Below are positions 24,735 to 33,891 of a stretch of 64,000 bases of DNA, in pieces; the first letter of the stretch is position 1; the number at the start of each line of letters is the position of its first letter. The stretch covers positions 2,480,001 through 2,544,000 of the forward strand of contig NZ_CP087590.1 of assembly GCF_015594925.2 (NCBI RefSeq), read 5' to 3'. The stretch comes from Vibrio sp. VB16 (GTDB taxonomy: Bacteria; Pseudomonadota; Gammaproteobacteria; Enterobacterales; Vibrionaceae). Both the position numbers and the translations under genes were made by a program. Under the pieces are notes generated by a model. The model worked only from the letters and a program-made list of their open reading frames with translations. It did no database searches and had not been told where the DNA came from.

Positions 24735-26857
24735 AAGATATGGTGCCATTAGTTGAAAGAATTCGTCATGGTGATATCTGGGACTTTCCTGGTGGCATTC
24801 ACCCACCAGAAAACAAAACTCAATCTACTCAGACGCCTGTTAATAAAGCGCGTTTAACACACGAATTTATATTACCCATCAAACAGCATATTGGTCGCCC
24901 CGGAGATCTCGCAGTAAAAGTGGGCGATAAAGTGTTAAAGGGTCAACAACTGACTAAGTTTACCGATAGCTTTATGTTGCCTGTGCATGCACCTACATCG
25001 GGTGAAATTATTTCGATTGAGCCAAGACAAACTGCCCATCCTTCTGGTTTGACAGAAAACTGTTTTATATTAAAACCCGATGGCGAAGATAGATGGATCC
25101 CAAAAAGCCCATTAGCCAACTTTACATCAGAAACACCTGAACAACTTATAAACGTTATCCGACAGTCTGGCGTTGCGGGGTTAGGTGGTGCAGGTTTCCC
25201 TACTGGTCATAAGATTCAATCTGGTGTAGCTAAAACCGAAATTCTTATTATTAATGCTGCAGAGTGTGAACCCTACATCACCGCAGATGATATGTTGATG
25301 CGAGAAAATGCGACTGAGATTATTGAAGGTATTCAGGTGCTTGAGCACATTCTGAAGCCAGATTTGATTATTATTGCCGTCGAGGACAATAAGCCCGAAG
25401 CTATAAAAGCGCTAGAACTTGCCGCGCTAAACAGAAATTTGGTTATACGCGGAATTCCAACTAAATATCCTTCTGGCGGTGAAAAACAGCTAATAAAATT
25501 GTTGACTAATAAAGAGGTTCCTAAAAAAGGGATCCCCGCGGATATTGGTGTGCTGGTGCAAAATGTCGGGACCATTCATGCTATCAAAAAGGCGGTGATC
25601 GATGGAGAACCGCTAATTGAACGAATAGTAACATTAACGGGTAACACGTTCGCCCAACCTCAAAATATATGGGTGCGGTTAGGTACTCCCGTCCAGGCTT
25701 TATTAGACGAATATGGTTATACAGAAGATAAAAAATCACCTCGACTAATAATGGGTGGCCCTATGATGGGCTTTACTGTGCCTTCTGCGGCGGTACCTAT
25801 AACCAAAACAACCAACTGTATTTTGGCACCAACAAAAAAAGAGATCGCACCCGAAAAAAGTGAAATAGCTTGTATACGATGCGGGCAGTGTGCTGAAGTT
25901 TGCCCGGCGTCTCTATTACCACAACAACTTTTTTGGTATTCAAAAGATAAAGATTTTGATAAGTGTGAAGAGTTAAACCTGTCTGATTGTATAGAGTGTG
26001 GTGCGTGCGCCTATGTCTGTCCAAGTGAAATACCGCTGGTTCATTATTATCGCCAGGCAAAGGCTGAAGTTCGCCTCCATAAAGAAGAAACCGAATCGGC
26101 TGAAAGAGCCAAATTACGATTTGAAGAACGTAAAGCAAGGCTTGAGAGAGACAAAGAACAACGGGATAATCGCTTTAAAGAAGCCGCTAAAAATCGCCGT
26201 AAGGAAATGGAAAAGTCGGATAATAACGATGGTGATGCTGTTGCCGCTGCTATTGCTCGTGTTAAGGCACAACAATCAACCTTGAAAAGTAGCTCTGAAG
26301 TTAAACCGGCTGTCGCCGCTGCAATAGCACGGGCAAAAGCAAAACAAGCCGAAGCGTTGAAATCTAGCAGTGAGACACCAGATAACTCAGAAATGGTCAG
26401 CTTACGCGAGGAGCGTAAACGCCTTGCCAGAGAACGAAAAGCAGAAAAAGACGCTACCCTATCGGCTCAGCCACCTGCCGAGAGCCGCCCATCCGAAGAC
26501 ACTGTCAATAAAAACCCTGCGGTTGCCGCCGCCATTGCACGCGCTAAAGCAAAAAAATTAGCACAAGCTGAAGCGGCAGAAAGTAACGAAACCACAACGT
26601 CACCAACAGAGAGTGAGACTGCCCCTGTTGAGGACAAGAAAAAGGCCGCCGTTGCCGCTGCCATTGCTCGCGCTAAAGCAAAAAAAGTAGCACAAACTGA
26701 AGCCGAAAAAGGTAACGAAACTACAACGTCACCAGCAGAGAGTGAGACTGCCCCTGTTGAGGACAAGAAAAAGGCCGCCGTTGCCGCTGCCATTGCTCGC
26801 GCTAAAGCAAAAAAAGCCGCGCAGGCTGCCGTACAAAACGTTAAGGAGAAAGAGTAG
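24731..26857 (+). CDS. rsxC: Electron transport complex subunit RsxC (RnfC) with repeated Ala/Lys-rich tail
   Basis: 708 residues. The N-terminal two thirds is the NADH/FMN-binding RnfC core (GLGGAGFPTGHK near residue 155, GGPMMGF near residue 345) with two 4Fe-4S clusters, CIRCGQCAEVCP and CIECGACAYVCP (about residues 380-430). The rest is a charged helical tail holding five copies of a motif close to AVAAAIARAKAKK; the last two sit in a near-perfect 129-bp tandem DNA repeat. Such variable tails are common in gammaproteobacterial RnfC and copy number differs between strains. Ends one base inside rsxD. Confidence 0.95.
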   Translation: MKDMVPLVERIRHGDIWDFPGGIHPPENKTQSTQTPVNKARLTHEFILPIKQHIGRPGDLAVKVGDKVLKGQQLTKFTDSFMLPVHAPTSGEIISIEPRQTAHPSGLTENCFILKPDGEDRWIPKSPLANFTSETPEQLINVIRQSGVAGLGGAGFPTGHKIQSGVAKTEILIINAAECEPYITADDMLMRENATEIIEGIQVLEHILKPDLIIIAVEDNKPEAIKALELAALNRNLVIRGIPTKYPSGGEKQLIKLLTNKEVPKKGIPADIGVLVQNVGTIHAIKKAVIDGEPLIERIVTLTGNTFAQPQNIWVRLGTPVQALLDEYGYTEDKKSPRLIMGGPMMGFTVPSAAVPITKTTNCILAPTKKEIAPEKSEIACIRCGQCAEVCPASLLPQQLFWYSKDKDFDKCEELNLSDCIECGACAYVCPSEIPLVHYYRQAKAEVRLHKEETESAERAKLRFEERKARLERDKEQRDNRFKEAAKNRRKEMEKSDNNDGDAVAAAIARVKAQQSTLKSSSEVKPAVAAAIARAKAKQAEALKSSSETPDNSEMVSLREERKRLARERKAEKDATLSAQPPAESRPSEDTVNKNPAVAAAIARAKAKKLAQAEAAESNETTTSPTESETAPVEDKKKAAVAAAIARAKAKKVAQTEAEKGNETTTSPAESETAPVEDKKKAAVAAAIARAKAKKAAQAAVQNVKEKE
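26540..26830 (+). repeat. 129-bp in-frame tandem repeat inside rsxC
   Basis: GAGTGAGACTGCCCCTGTTG occurs at 26611 and again at 26740, and the following 80 or so bases, encoding VEDKKKAAVAAAIARAKAKK, are identical between copies. The period of 129 bases is 43 codons, so copy change keeps the frame. Confidence 0.85.
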
Positions 26858-27903
26858 TGGCCTTTTTTATTGCCAGCTCGCCCCACACCCATCGCAGTAA
26901 GAGCACGCAAGACCTCATGAAGTGGGTTGCGATTGCTGCCATACCCGGCTTATTAGCTCAAACCTATTTCTTCGGTTGGGGAACGTTAATTCAATTATTG
27001 ATTGCATTCGTTGTCGCCTTTTTATTAGAAAGCGCCGTCATGCTGTTTCGTAAACGTTCTCCGTTTAGCGCATTACGTGACTACAGTTTTATTGTTACCG
27101 CTTGGCTATTAGCTGTTGCCATTCCTCCCCTCTCACCATGGTGGATGATGGTCATTGGGTTGTTTTTTGCCATTGTCGTTGCTAAACAACTGTACGGTGG
27201 CCTTGGGCAAAATCCTTTTAACCCAGCCATGATTGCCTACGTCGTACTACTTATCTCATTTCCTTTGCAAATGACAAGCTGGATAGCGCCTGATTCTTTA
27301 AACCCTTCCGATATTAGCTTGTACGATTCATGGAAGTTGATCTTTACTGGCTTTAACGACGATGGTTTTTCTCTACAACAGGTCCGAGCAGGTATAGATG
27401 GCATAACAATGGCTACGCCGCTTGATGCTTTTAAAACGGCAGTAAGGTCATCGATGCCTGCCAATGAAATTATGTCTCTGCCTCCGTTTTCCATCATTGC
27501 AGGAACCGGATGGGAATGGGTAAACATGGCCTATCTTTTAGGTGGAATTGCACTTGTAAAGCAACGAATCATTCAGTGGTATATCCCTGCGGGATTCTTG
27601 CTAGGTCTTATTTTTATCAGTAGTGTTAGTTATCTCTTTTCCCCAAATACGGTAGCAAGTCCCCTTCTGCATCTTTTTTCTGGCGCGACAATGCTTGGCG
27701 CATTTTTCATTGCAACGGATCCCGTTACCGCTTCAACGACCGTCAAAGGAAGGTTGTTATTTGGGTTTTTCATCGGAACTTTAGTCTTTGTTATCAGAAC
27801 TTGGGGCGGGTATCCGGACGGCGTTGCTTTCGCCGTGCTTATTGCGAACATGATGGTTCCTTTTATTGACCGTTATACAAAACCAAGAACCTATGGGCAC
27901 TAA
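26857..27903 (+). CDS. rsxD: Electron transport complex subunit RsxD (RnfD)
   Basis: 348 residues with about ten membrane helices. The start is GTG at 26857, overlapping the rsxC stop and preceded by AAGGAG. RnfD carries covalently bound FMN on a threonine; the attachment motif reads FSGATMLGAFF around residue 275, followed by ATDPVTAST. The stretch GGLGQNPFNPAMIAYVVLL is a family hallmark. It forms part of the ion channel of the complex. Confidence 0.96.
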   Translation: MAFFIASSPHTHRSKSTQDLMKWVAIAAIPGLLAQTYFFGWGTLIQLLIAFVVAFLLESAVMLFRKRSPFSALRDYSFIVTAWLLAVAIPPLSPWWMMVIGLFFAIVVAKQLYGGLGQNPFNPAMIAYVVLLISFPLQMTSWIAPDSLNPSDISLYDSWKLIFTGFNDDGFSLQQVRAGIDGITMATPLDAFKTAVRSSMPANEIMSLPPFSIIAGTGWEWVNMAYLLGGIALVKQRIIQWYIPAGFLLGLIFISSVSYLFSPNTVASPLLHLFSGATMLGAFFIATDPVTASTTVKGRLLFGFFIGTLVFVIRTWGGYPDGVAFAVLIANMMVPFIDRYTKPRTYGH

Positions 27904-27911
27904 GGAAAAAT

Positions 27912-28547
27912 ATGTTAACCGCGATTAAAAAAAACGGCGCGACATTAGCTATCTTTGCTTGCGCTTGTACAGGTCTCGTAGCGATTACTCATTACTTGAC
28001 TGAAGATACCATCTTGCAGCAAGAGCGAGACCAACTAAAATCGATACTTAACGAAGTGATACCGCATCAGATGCATGACAATGAACTCTATTCGGCTTGT
28101 ACTTTGGTACAGTCGGTGCAACTCGGTAGCGACGATCCATTGCCCGCTTACATCGCAACAAAAAATGGACGGCCAAGTGCTGTTGCAATAGAGGTTATTG
28201 CACCTGATGGCTATAACGGGAAAATAAAGCTAATTGTCGGCATTGATTCTCAGGGTGTAGTAACGGGTACACGCGTACTTGCTCATAGAGAGACACCGGG
28301 GTTAGGTGACAAAATTGACACGAGAATATCCAATTGGATCGACGGTTTCATAGGTAAACAGGTCACACAAGATAACCTTGATAGTTGGAAAGTAAAGAAA
28401 GATGGTGGTCAGTTTGATCAATTCACTGGCGCAACCATTACCCCTAGAGCCGTCGTAAAAGCAGTAAAACGAGGCGTCATCTTCTACAATGAAAACCACG
28501 ACGCTTTACATTCTCAACCGCTAAATTGTGGAGAAGACAATGGGTGA
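27912..28547 (+). CDS. rsxG: Electron transport complex subunit RsxG (RnfG), FMN-binding
   Basis: 211 residues. One N-terminal membrane helix (about 10-28) then a periplasmic FMN-binding domain whose flavin is bound covalently to threonine in FTGATITPRAV (about residue 175). GTRVLAHRETPGLGDKI is the other conserved stretch. Start ATG is preceded by AAGGA. Its last eight bases overlap the start of rsxE. Confidence 0.95.
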   Translation: MLTAIKKNGATLAIFACACTGLVAITHYLTEDTILQQERDQLKSILNEVIPHQMHDNELYSACTLVQSVQLGSDDPLPAYIATKNGRPSAVAIEVIAPDGYNGKIKLIVGIDSQGVVTGTRVLAHRETPGLGDKIDTRISNWIDGFIGKQVTQDNLDSWKVKKDGGQFDQFTGATITPRAVVKAVKRGVIFYNENHDALHSQPLNCGEDNG

Positions 28548-29229
28548 ACATAAAATACTGCTGCAAAATGGTTTATGGAAAAACAATCCAGTTTTGGTTC
28601 AGCTTTTGGGCCTTTGCCCCTTGCTTGCCGTCTCATCTACGGTAACGAACGCATTAGGATTGGGCATCGCTACTACTCTTGTTCTTATTGGCTCCAATTT
28701 AATCGTGTCGCTAGTACGTGATTACGTAGCAAAAGAGGTGCGTCTTCCTGTTTTTGTTATGATCATTGCGGCACTGGTGACCTGTGTGCAACTGCTCATG
28801 AATGCTTATGCCTACGGCTTGTACTTATCACTTGGTATCTTCATCCCTCTCATAGTGACCAACTGTATAATTATCGGTCGCGCTGAAGCTTACGCGGCAA
28901 AAAACGAACCACTACCTGCCGCTCTAGATGGTTTATGGATGGGGTTTGGCATGACATCCGTACTTGTTTTACTAGGCACGATACGCGAAGTAATAGGGAA
29001 TGGTACCTTATTTGATGGGGCAGATGTGTTACTTGGCAGTTGGGCAACCTCGCTACGAATTGAAATATTTCACGTTGAAAGTAACTTCTTATTAGCGATG
29101 TTGCCACCGGGTGCATTTATCGGTGTTGGATTCATTATCGCCTTCAAAAACGTGATTGATTCACACATCGCTGCTCGAAAACCAAAAGTAAAAAAACCTG
29201 TTATTGAACGGGTTAGAGTCACTAACTAA
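28540..29229 (+). CDS. rsxE: Electron transport complex subunit RsxE (RnfE)
   Basis: 229 residues from the ATG at 28540, which has GGAGAAG upstream; the ATG 12 bases earlier is less well placed. It has six membrane helices and is the pseudo-symmetric partner of RsxA: LLGLCPLLAVSSTV and TNCIIIGRAEA match the RsxA cysteine regions. Ends the rsx genes; nth follows 19 bases later, as in many gammaproteobacteria. Confidence 0.96.
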   Translation: MGEHKILLQNGLWKNNPVLVQLLGLCPLLAVSSTVTNALGLGIATTLVLIGSNLIVSLVRDYVAKEVRLPVFVMIIAALVTCVQLLMNAYAYGLYLSLGIFIPLIVTNCIIIGRAEAYAAKNEPLPAALDGLWMGFGMTSVLVLLGTIREVIGNGTLFDGADVLLGSWATSLRIEIFHVESNFLLAMLPPGAFIGVGFIIAFKNVIDSHIAARKPKVKKPVIERVRVTN

Positions 29230-29248
29230 CCTGAATTTGGGGAAAACG

Positions 29249-29884
29249 ATGAACAATGCAAAACGGATTGTAATTCTTGAAAGACTACGAGACAACAACC
29301 CTAACCCTCAAACAGAATTAAACTGGAATTCACCTTTTGAACTACTGATTGCGGTATTGCTCTCTGCTCAAGCGACAGATGTTAGTGTTAATAAAGCGAC
29401 GAACAAGCTTTATCCGGTCGCTAACACGCCGAAAGCCATCCTGGATTTAGGTGTTGAAGGTGTAAAAGAGTACATCAAGACCATTGGGTTATTTAATTCT
29501 AAGGCGGAGAATGTCATTAAGACCTGCCGCATTTTACTTGAAGAACACAACAGCGTAGTACCAGAGAATAGAGAATCTTTAGAAGCGCTACCTGGTGTGG
29601 GTAGAAAGACGGCCAATGTCGTTTTAAACACTGCATTTGGTTGGCCGACAATTGCTGTTGATACGCATATCTATCGGGTTTCCAATCGAACAAAGCTTGC
29701 CATGGGCAAAACCGTTGATAACGTAGAGCAAAAGCTTTTAAAGGTCATTCCAAAAGAATTTAAACTCGATGTTCACCACTGGCTTATCTTACATGGACGT
29801 TATACGTGCATCGCCAGAAAACCACGCTGTGGCAGCTGTATCATAGAAGATCTGTGTGAGTACGCTTCGAAAACAGAATTGTAA
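29249..29884 (+). CDS. nth: Endonuclease III (DNA glycosylase/AP lyase)
   Basis: 211 residues, equal to E. coli Nth. It removes oxidised pyrimidines and cuts the abasic site by beta-elimination. The helix-hairpin-helix LPGVGRKTANVVL carries the catalytic Lys120, and Asp138 lies in AVDTHIYRV. The C-terminal 4Fe-4S cluster uses Cys-x6-Cys-x2-Cys-x5-Cys in CIARKPRCGSCIIEDLC. The start at 29249 has GGGGAAAA upstream. Probably co-transcribed with rsx. Confidence 0.97.
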   Translation: MNNAKRIVILERLRDNNPNPQTELNWNSPFELLIAVLLSAQATDVSVNKATNKLYPVANTPKAILDLGVEGVKEYIKTIGLFNSKAENVIKTCRILLEEHNSVVPENRESLEALPGVGRKTANVVLNTAFGWPTIAVDTHIYRVSNRTKLAMGKTVDNVEQKLLKVIPKEFKLDVHHWLILHGRYTCIARKPRCGSCIIEDLCEYASKTEL

Positions 29885-29959
29885 TGATAAACGAGTTAAA
29901 ATATCGATTAATAGCCTCAGCATAGCTGGCTGCTAAATATAAAAACAGGGAGAAGTACA

Positions 29960-30376
29960 ATGTCAAATGGTCGCGTGTTACACACAATGTTACGAGTCGG
30001 TAATTTAGACCGTTCTATCGAATTCTATACCAACGTTATGGGCATGAAGTTACTTAGAAAAAATGAGAATTCAGAATATAAATATACCCTAGCATTTGTC
30101 GGTTTTGGCGATGAGTCTCAGGGGTCGGTTATTGAACTTACCTACAATTGGGGTACGTCAGAATACGAAATGGGCAATGCCTTTGGTCATATCGCTATCG
30201 GTGTGGATGACATCTATACGACTTGCGATGCAATTAAAAACGCGGGTGGCAACGTTACGCGTGAGCCGGGCCCCGTTAAAGGTGGTACGACACAAATCGC
30301 CTTTGTTAAAGACCCAGACAACTATATGATTGAATTAATTCAGAATAAAGAAGCAAGCGAAGGCCTTGAAGGGTAA
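29960..30376 (+). CDS. gloA: Lactoylglutathione lyase (glyoxalase I)
   Basis: 138 residues. It isomerises the glutathione-methylglyoxal hemithioacetal to S-lactoylglutathione. The four metal ligands of the bacterial nickel-type enzyme are His8 (VLHTMLRVG), Glu59 (VIELTYNW), His77 (FGHIAIGV) and Glu125 (YMIELIQ). Length matches the short bacterial form rather than the zinc-dependent eukaryotic type. It has its own GGGAG site and a 75-base gap from nth. Confidence 0.96.
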   Translation: MSNGRVLHTMLRVGNLDRSIEFYTNVMGMKLLRKNENSEYKYTLAFVGFGDESQGSVIELTYNWGTSEYEMGNAFGHIAIGVDDIYTTCDAIKNAGGNVTREPGPVKGGTTQIAFVKDPDNYMIELIQNKEASEGLEG

Positions 30377-30386
30377 CCTTGAATTT

Positions 30387-30437
30387 TAATTGACTCTCGC
30401 TCTGAACGAACCGTCAGTTCACATCTAGAGTCAATTA
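30387..30437. other. Long inverted repeat after gloA
   Basis: TAATTGACTCT (30387-30397) and AGAGTCAATTA (30427-30437) are perfect 11-bp arms; inside them TGAAC pairs with GTTCA. No T-tract, so it may be a terminator-like or cruciform element between convergent gloA and yecM. Confidence 0.5.
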
Positions 30438-30511
30438 ATCGCCTTATTCTTTAACTATTGCCACTGTATTATCCAATGGCAAAGCACCCCACCAATACTA
30501 ACCGAATGGAT

Positions 30512-31105
30512 TCAGGCGTCCGATAAAACGACACGTTTCAATGTGTGTGGGTGCAGTTTTATACATACTCCATCCCTTTTAAACGCAACGGTCGGATTAG
30601 CTAAGCGCTCACCCTCTCCTTTAGGGCTAGAAATCTTAGTCGTTATTCCTAGCTGCGCCATTTTACCCCACGTATCGTTCAATTTAGGAATGCGCAACTT
30701 TAGCTCTTCTAAGTACTCGTCTGCCGTCATTGCTTCAGATGGAATAACAAACTCTATGTGCTCCCATCCTTGCTCTGGATAGAGCTTACCTTTTGCTGGA
30801 TAAGGTAATTCTAAGCATTCTACCTTCCAGTCTTGTACTGAAATAGGGTGTTCGAGTTCCAACACAATAATCGGTCGACCATTGATATGCACAGAAGAAA
30901 TCACCCGACCAAATTCTAACCACGCTTCATGAGCTTGCTCTGTTAACTGGTAATCATTGATACGGAGAGCAATGTGATCGGCTTGATACATTGTCAAATC
31001 AAGCCCAATGTCTTGCATCAATTTGGTGATTTTATCTGAAAACTGTGACACGTTTTTTAGCATTTGCACAGGTGTTAACTCGCATTCAAACAACCGGTTA
31101 GTCAT
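30512..31105 (-). CDS. yecM: YecM family VOC-fold protein
   Basis: 197 residues resembling E. coli YecM throughout (MYQADHIALRINDYQLTEQA, VHINGRPIIVLELEHPI, GWEHIEFVIPSEAM, NPTVAFKRDGVCIKLHPH). YecM has a vicinal-oxygen-chelate fold and a metal site; the reaction is unknown. Candidate ligands are the histidines and glutamates in QADHIAL, LELEHP and WEHIEF. E. coli yecM is also beside argS, as here (divergent), which supports the assignment. Confidence 0.88.
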   Translation of the reverse strand: MTNRLFECELTPVQMLKNVSQFSDKITKLMQDIGLDLTMYQADHIALRINDYQLTEQAHEAWLEFGRVISSVHINGRPIIVLELEHPISVQDWKVECLELPYPAKGKLYPEQGWEHIEFVIPSEAMTADEYLEELKLRIPKLNDTWGKMAQLGITTKISSPKGEGERLANPTVAFKRDGVCIKLHPHTLKRVVLSDA

Positions 31106-31322
31106 AGTGGGTTACTCTATTTGTCAATTTGTTCCCGATATTATCAATAACAACGAAAAAAAGTATAACAATTTGTTTTTCTTTATCTGTTAGCCAAGGG
31201 GTTAACTTGCTATTATTACCCTCATTTTTATAAACAAATATGCCGTATGCGTCCTATGTTGGCTCACGCAAGAACGCCGAAAACGCATAGCAATACAATT
31301 CTAAGAATTGAAGGAATCTCGT
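31106..31322. promoter_or_regulatory. Divergent promoter region of yecM and argS
   Basis: 217 bases. TTAACTTGCTATTATTACC near 31203-31220 contains an extended -10 (TGCTATTAT) that could serve argS with a leader of about 100 bases. No operator recognised. Confidence 0.35.
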
Positions 31323-33056
31323 GTGAATATCCAAGCACTTATTAATGACAAAGTATCTCTGGCTCTTGTAGCCGCTGGCGCACCTGAAGGCAGCCCTGCT
31401 GCTGTACGCCAATCTGCAAAAGCACAATTTGGTGACTACCAAGCAAATGGCGTAATGGGCGTTGCAAAAAAATTAGGCATTAACCCAAGAGAATTTGCTC
31501 AAAAAGTATTGGACGTACTCGATCTTGATGGCATCGCTAGCAAAACAGAAATTGCTGGTCCTGGTTTCATCAATATTTTTCTAAGTGAAGCATTCCTTGC
31601 AAGCCAAGCTGAGTTAGCACTCGCTGATGACCGTTTAGGCGTTGCAGTAGAAGAACAAAAGACTATCGTCGCGGACTATTCCGCGCCAAACGTAGCAAAA
31701 GAAATGCACGTAGGGCACCTACGTTCAACTATCATTGGTGATGCAGTTGTTCGTACCCTTGAATTTCTTGGCCATAACGTCGTGCGTGCTAACCATATTG
31801 GTGATTGGGGTACTCAGTTCGGTATGCTTATCGCTAACCTAGAGCGTATTCAAAAAGAATCTGGTGAAGTATCAATGGAGCTATCTGACCTTGAAACTTT
31901 TTACCGTGAGTCAAAAAAGCTGTACGATGAAGACGAGGAATTTGCCAAGATCGCTCGTAGCTATGTCGTAAAACTTCAAGGCGGGGATCAATACTGCGCT
32001 GAGATGTGGAAAAAACTTGTCGATGTCACGATGATTCAGAACCAACATAATTATGACCGTTTGAGTGTTTCCCTTACCCGTGATGATGTGATGGGTGAAA
32101 GCATGTACAACGACATGCTGCCGGGTATTGTTGCTGATCTACAAGAAAAAGGTCTCGCCGTAGAAAACGACGGCGCTCAGGTTGTTATTCTGGACGAATA
32201 CAAGAATAAAGATGGCGAACCGATGGGTGTTATCATCCAGAAGCGTGATGGTGGTTTCCTTTACACGACTACTGACATTGCCTGTGCGAAATACCGTTAC
32301 GAAACGCTAAAAGCAGACCGCGTATTATACTTCATCGATTCCCGTCAGCATCAACATCTAATGCAAGCTTGGACAATCGTTCGTAAAGCGGGTTATGTAC
32401 CTGAAGAAGTCACGCTAGAGCATCACGCTTTTGGCATGATGCTTGGTAAAGATGGTCGCCCATTTAAAACGCGTGCTGGCGGTACGGTTCGCCTAGCTGA
32501 CTTACTAGACGAAGCACAAGTTAGAGCGCAAAAGCTTATTGAGAGTAAAAACCCTGAATTAGGCGAAGCTGAAAAAGAAGCCATTGCTGCTACCGTTTCA
32601 ATGGCTGCAGTAAAATACGCTGACCTATCAAAGCATCGCACAACCGACTATATCTTTGACTGGGATAACATGTTGGCTTTCGAAGGCAATACCGCGCCAT
32701 ACATGCAGTATGCGTATACTCGTGTCGCATCTATCTTTGCAAAAGCGGGCATCTCAATGGATGGCATCACTGGTGACATAGTGATTACTGAAGAGAAAGA
32801 GAAGGCCATTATCGCGAAACTACTTCAATTTGAAGAAGCAGTTCAATCTGTTGCACGTGAGGGTCAACCCCATATCATGTGTAGTTATTTGTTTGAATTG
32901 GCGGGTCTATTCTCTAGCTTCTATGAAGCCTGTCCTATTCTGGTTGCAGAAAACGAATCCATTAAACACAGTCGTCTGAAGTTAGCGGCATTAACCGCGA
33001 AAACAATCAAGCAAGGCTTATCACTACTTGGTATAGATACGCTAGAACGTATGTAA
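31323..33056 (+). CDS. argS: Arginyl-tRNA synthetase
   Basis: 577 residues, exactly the E. coli length, from a GTG at 31323 (MNIQALIND) with AAGGAA upstream; a TTG 15 bases earlier opens the frame but does not match the family. It charges tRNA-Arg. The N-terminal Add1 domain is followed by class I signature HVGH (in KEMHVGHLRSTIIGD) and, in place of KMSKS, the stretch GKDGRPFKTRAGG; the C-terminal helical anticodon-binding domain ends LSLLGIDTLERM. A strong terminator follows. Confidence 0.97.
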   Translation: MNIQALINDKVSLALVAAGAPEGSPAAVRQSAKAQFGDYQANGVMGVAKKLGINPREFAQKVLDVLDLDGIASKTEIAGPGFINIFLSEAFLASQAELALADDRLGVAVEEQKTIVADYSAPNVAKEMHVGHLRSTIIGDAVVRTLEFLGHNVVRANHIGDWGTQFGMLIANLERIQKESGEVSMELSDLETFYRESKKLYDEDEEFAKIARSYVVKLQGGDQYCAEMWKKLVDVTMIQNQHNYDRLSVSLTRDDVMGESMYNDMLPGIVADLQEKGLAVENDGAQVVILDEYKNKDGEPMGVIIQKRDGGFLYTTTDIACAKYRYETLKADRVLYFIDSRQHQHLMQAWTIVRKAGYVPEEVTLEHHAFGMMLGKDGRPFKTRAGGTVRLADLLDEAQVRAQKLIESKNPELGEAEKEAIAATVSMAAVKYADLSKHRTTDYIFDWDNMLAFEGNTAPYMQYAYTRVASIFAKAGISMDGITGDIVITEEKEKAIIAKLLQFEEAVQSVAREGQPHIMCSYLFELAGLFSSFYEACPILVAENESIKHSRLKLAALTAKTIKQGLSLLGIDTLERM

Positions 33057-33070
33057 TCTTTACACTAGGA

Positions 33071-33100
33071 AAAGCCCCGTATAATACGGGGCTTTCTTTT
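33071..33100 (+). terminator. Rho-independent terminator of argS
   Basis: AAAGCCCCGTAT pairs with ATACGGGGCTTT around a single A (effective loop larger), followed by CTTTTAT. Confidence 0.9.
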
Positions 33101-33192
33101 ATATATCTTGCTGCAAATTAACCGCTTATTGCTTATTACCATTCTCATTACATGTTATAAATAGACATCATGACACAACAGAGATCTTCGTG

Positions 33193-33621
33193 ATGGCTTT
33201 TGCATTACATCCTCAATTAGAACAAGACACATCTAAGATTGGTGAGTTCCCTTTATGTACCATTCTTCTTAATAAAGACGACAGTGTACCGTGGATAATT
33301 CTGGTACCGAAGGTCGATGGCGTAAAAGAATTACATCAGTTATCAATGGATCAGCAGCATCAGTTTTTGATTGAAAGCCAAATTATCTCGAGGATGTTAG
33401 AAGCGCTTTTTTTACCCGATAAGCTAAATCTGGGCGCATTAGGCAATATGGTCCCTCAACTGCATATTCACCATGTTGCTCGTTTTATATCTGATATCGC
33501 ATGGCCGCGGCCAATCTGGGGAAATACTGCAGGTAGGTATCGAACGAATGATGAACAGAGCGCATTAATTAAGAAAGTAACGGGTGAGTTACTAAAGAGC
33601 CGTGTGTTTCAGAAACAGTAG
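33193..33621 (+). CDS. HIT-family protein (nucleotidyl hydrolase/transferase-like)
   Basis: 142 residues from the ATG at 33193, directly after a GTG in the same frame. The histidine-triad region reads NMVPQLHIHHVARF (about residues 90-103), the form usual in the small proteobacterial HIT group that also ends with PRPIWG. HIT proteins cleave nucleoside-phosphate bonds, for example Ap4A or AMP-lysine type substrates; the substrate here is unknown. It stands alone between argS and the convergent feo genes. Confidence 0.85.
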   Translation: MAFALHPQLEQDTSKIGEFPLCTILLNKDDSVPWIILVPKVDGVKELHQLSMDQQHQFLIESQIISRMLEALFLPDKLNLGALGNMVPQLHIHHVARFISDIAWPRPIWGNTAGRYRTNDEQSALIKKVTGELLKSRVFQKQ

Positions 33622-33660
33622 GCTCTTTGTGTTTATAAGTGAAAATATAAAAAATTATGA

Positions 33661-33891
33661 CTACGAGATAACGGTCATTTGAATATCGTTGCTATGAACT
33701 GCCCTATACCGTATTTGCCTGACGTTATCTCTCTTATCCAGATCCACTATCCGCGATAGTGAACCTTTTGTCACCCATACCTCCAGCATCGCATCGACAC
33801 CGTCTTCACTCAGGGCGAATTTCTTAGCTAATTCAGTGCGCGTAACACTACCCTGTTCAAAAATGTATGCTTTGAGGTCAGAAAGAATCAA
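33661..33891 (-). CDS. feoC: FeoC-like winged-helix protein
   Basis: 76 residues. An N-terminal winged helix (MILSDLKAYIFEQGSVTRTELAKKF) as in FeoC, and the usual place after feoB, overlapping it by 4 bases. The iron-sulfur cysteines of enterobacterial FeoC are missing: the protein has no cysteine at all. Vibrio FeoC proteins are known to lack them, so the likely role is binding FeoB and supporting complex assembly rather than sensing iron or redox state. Confidence 0.85.
   Translation of the reverse strand: MILSDLKAYIFEQGSVTRTELAKKFALSEDGVDAMLEVWVTKGSLSRIVDLDKRDNVRQIRYRAVHSNDIQMTVIS

Noticed and set aside
26467..26910. Minus-strand Ala/Ser-rich frame opposite the rsxC repeat
   Set aside because: Its apparent repeats are the mirror of the rsxC tandem repeat; it has no independent support.
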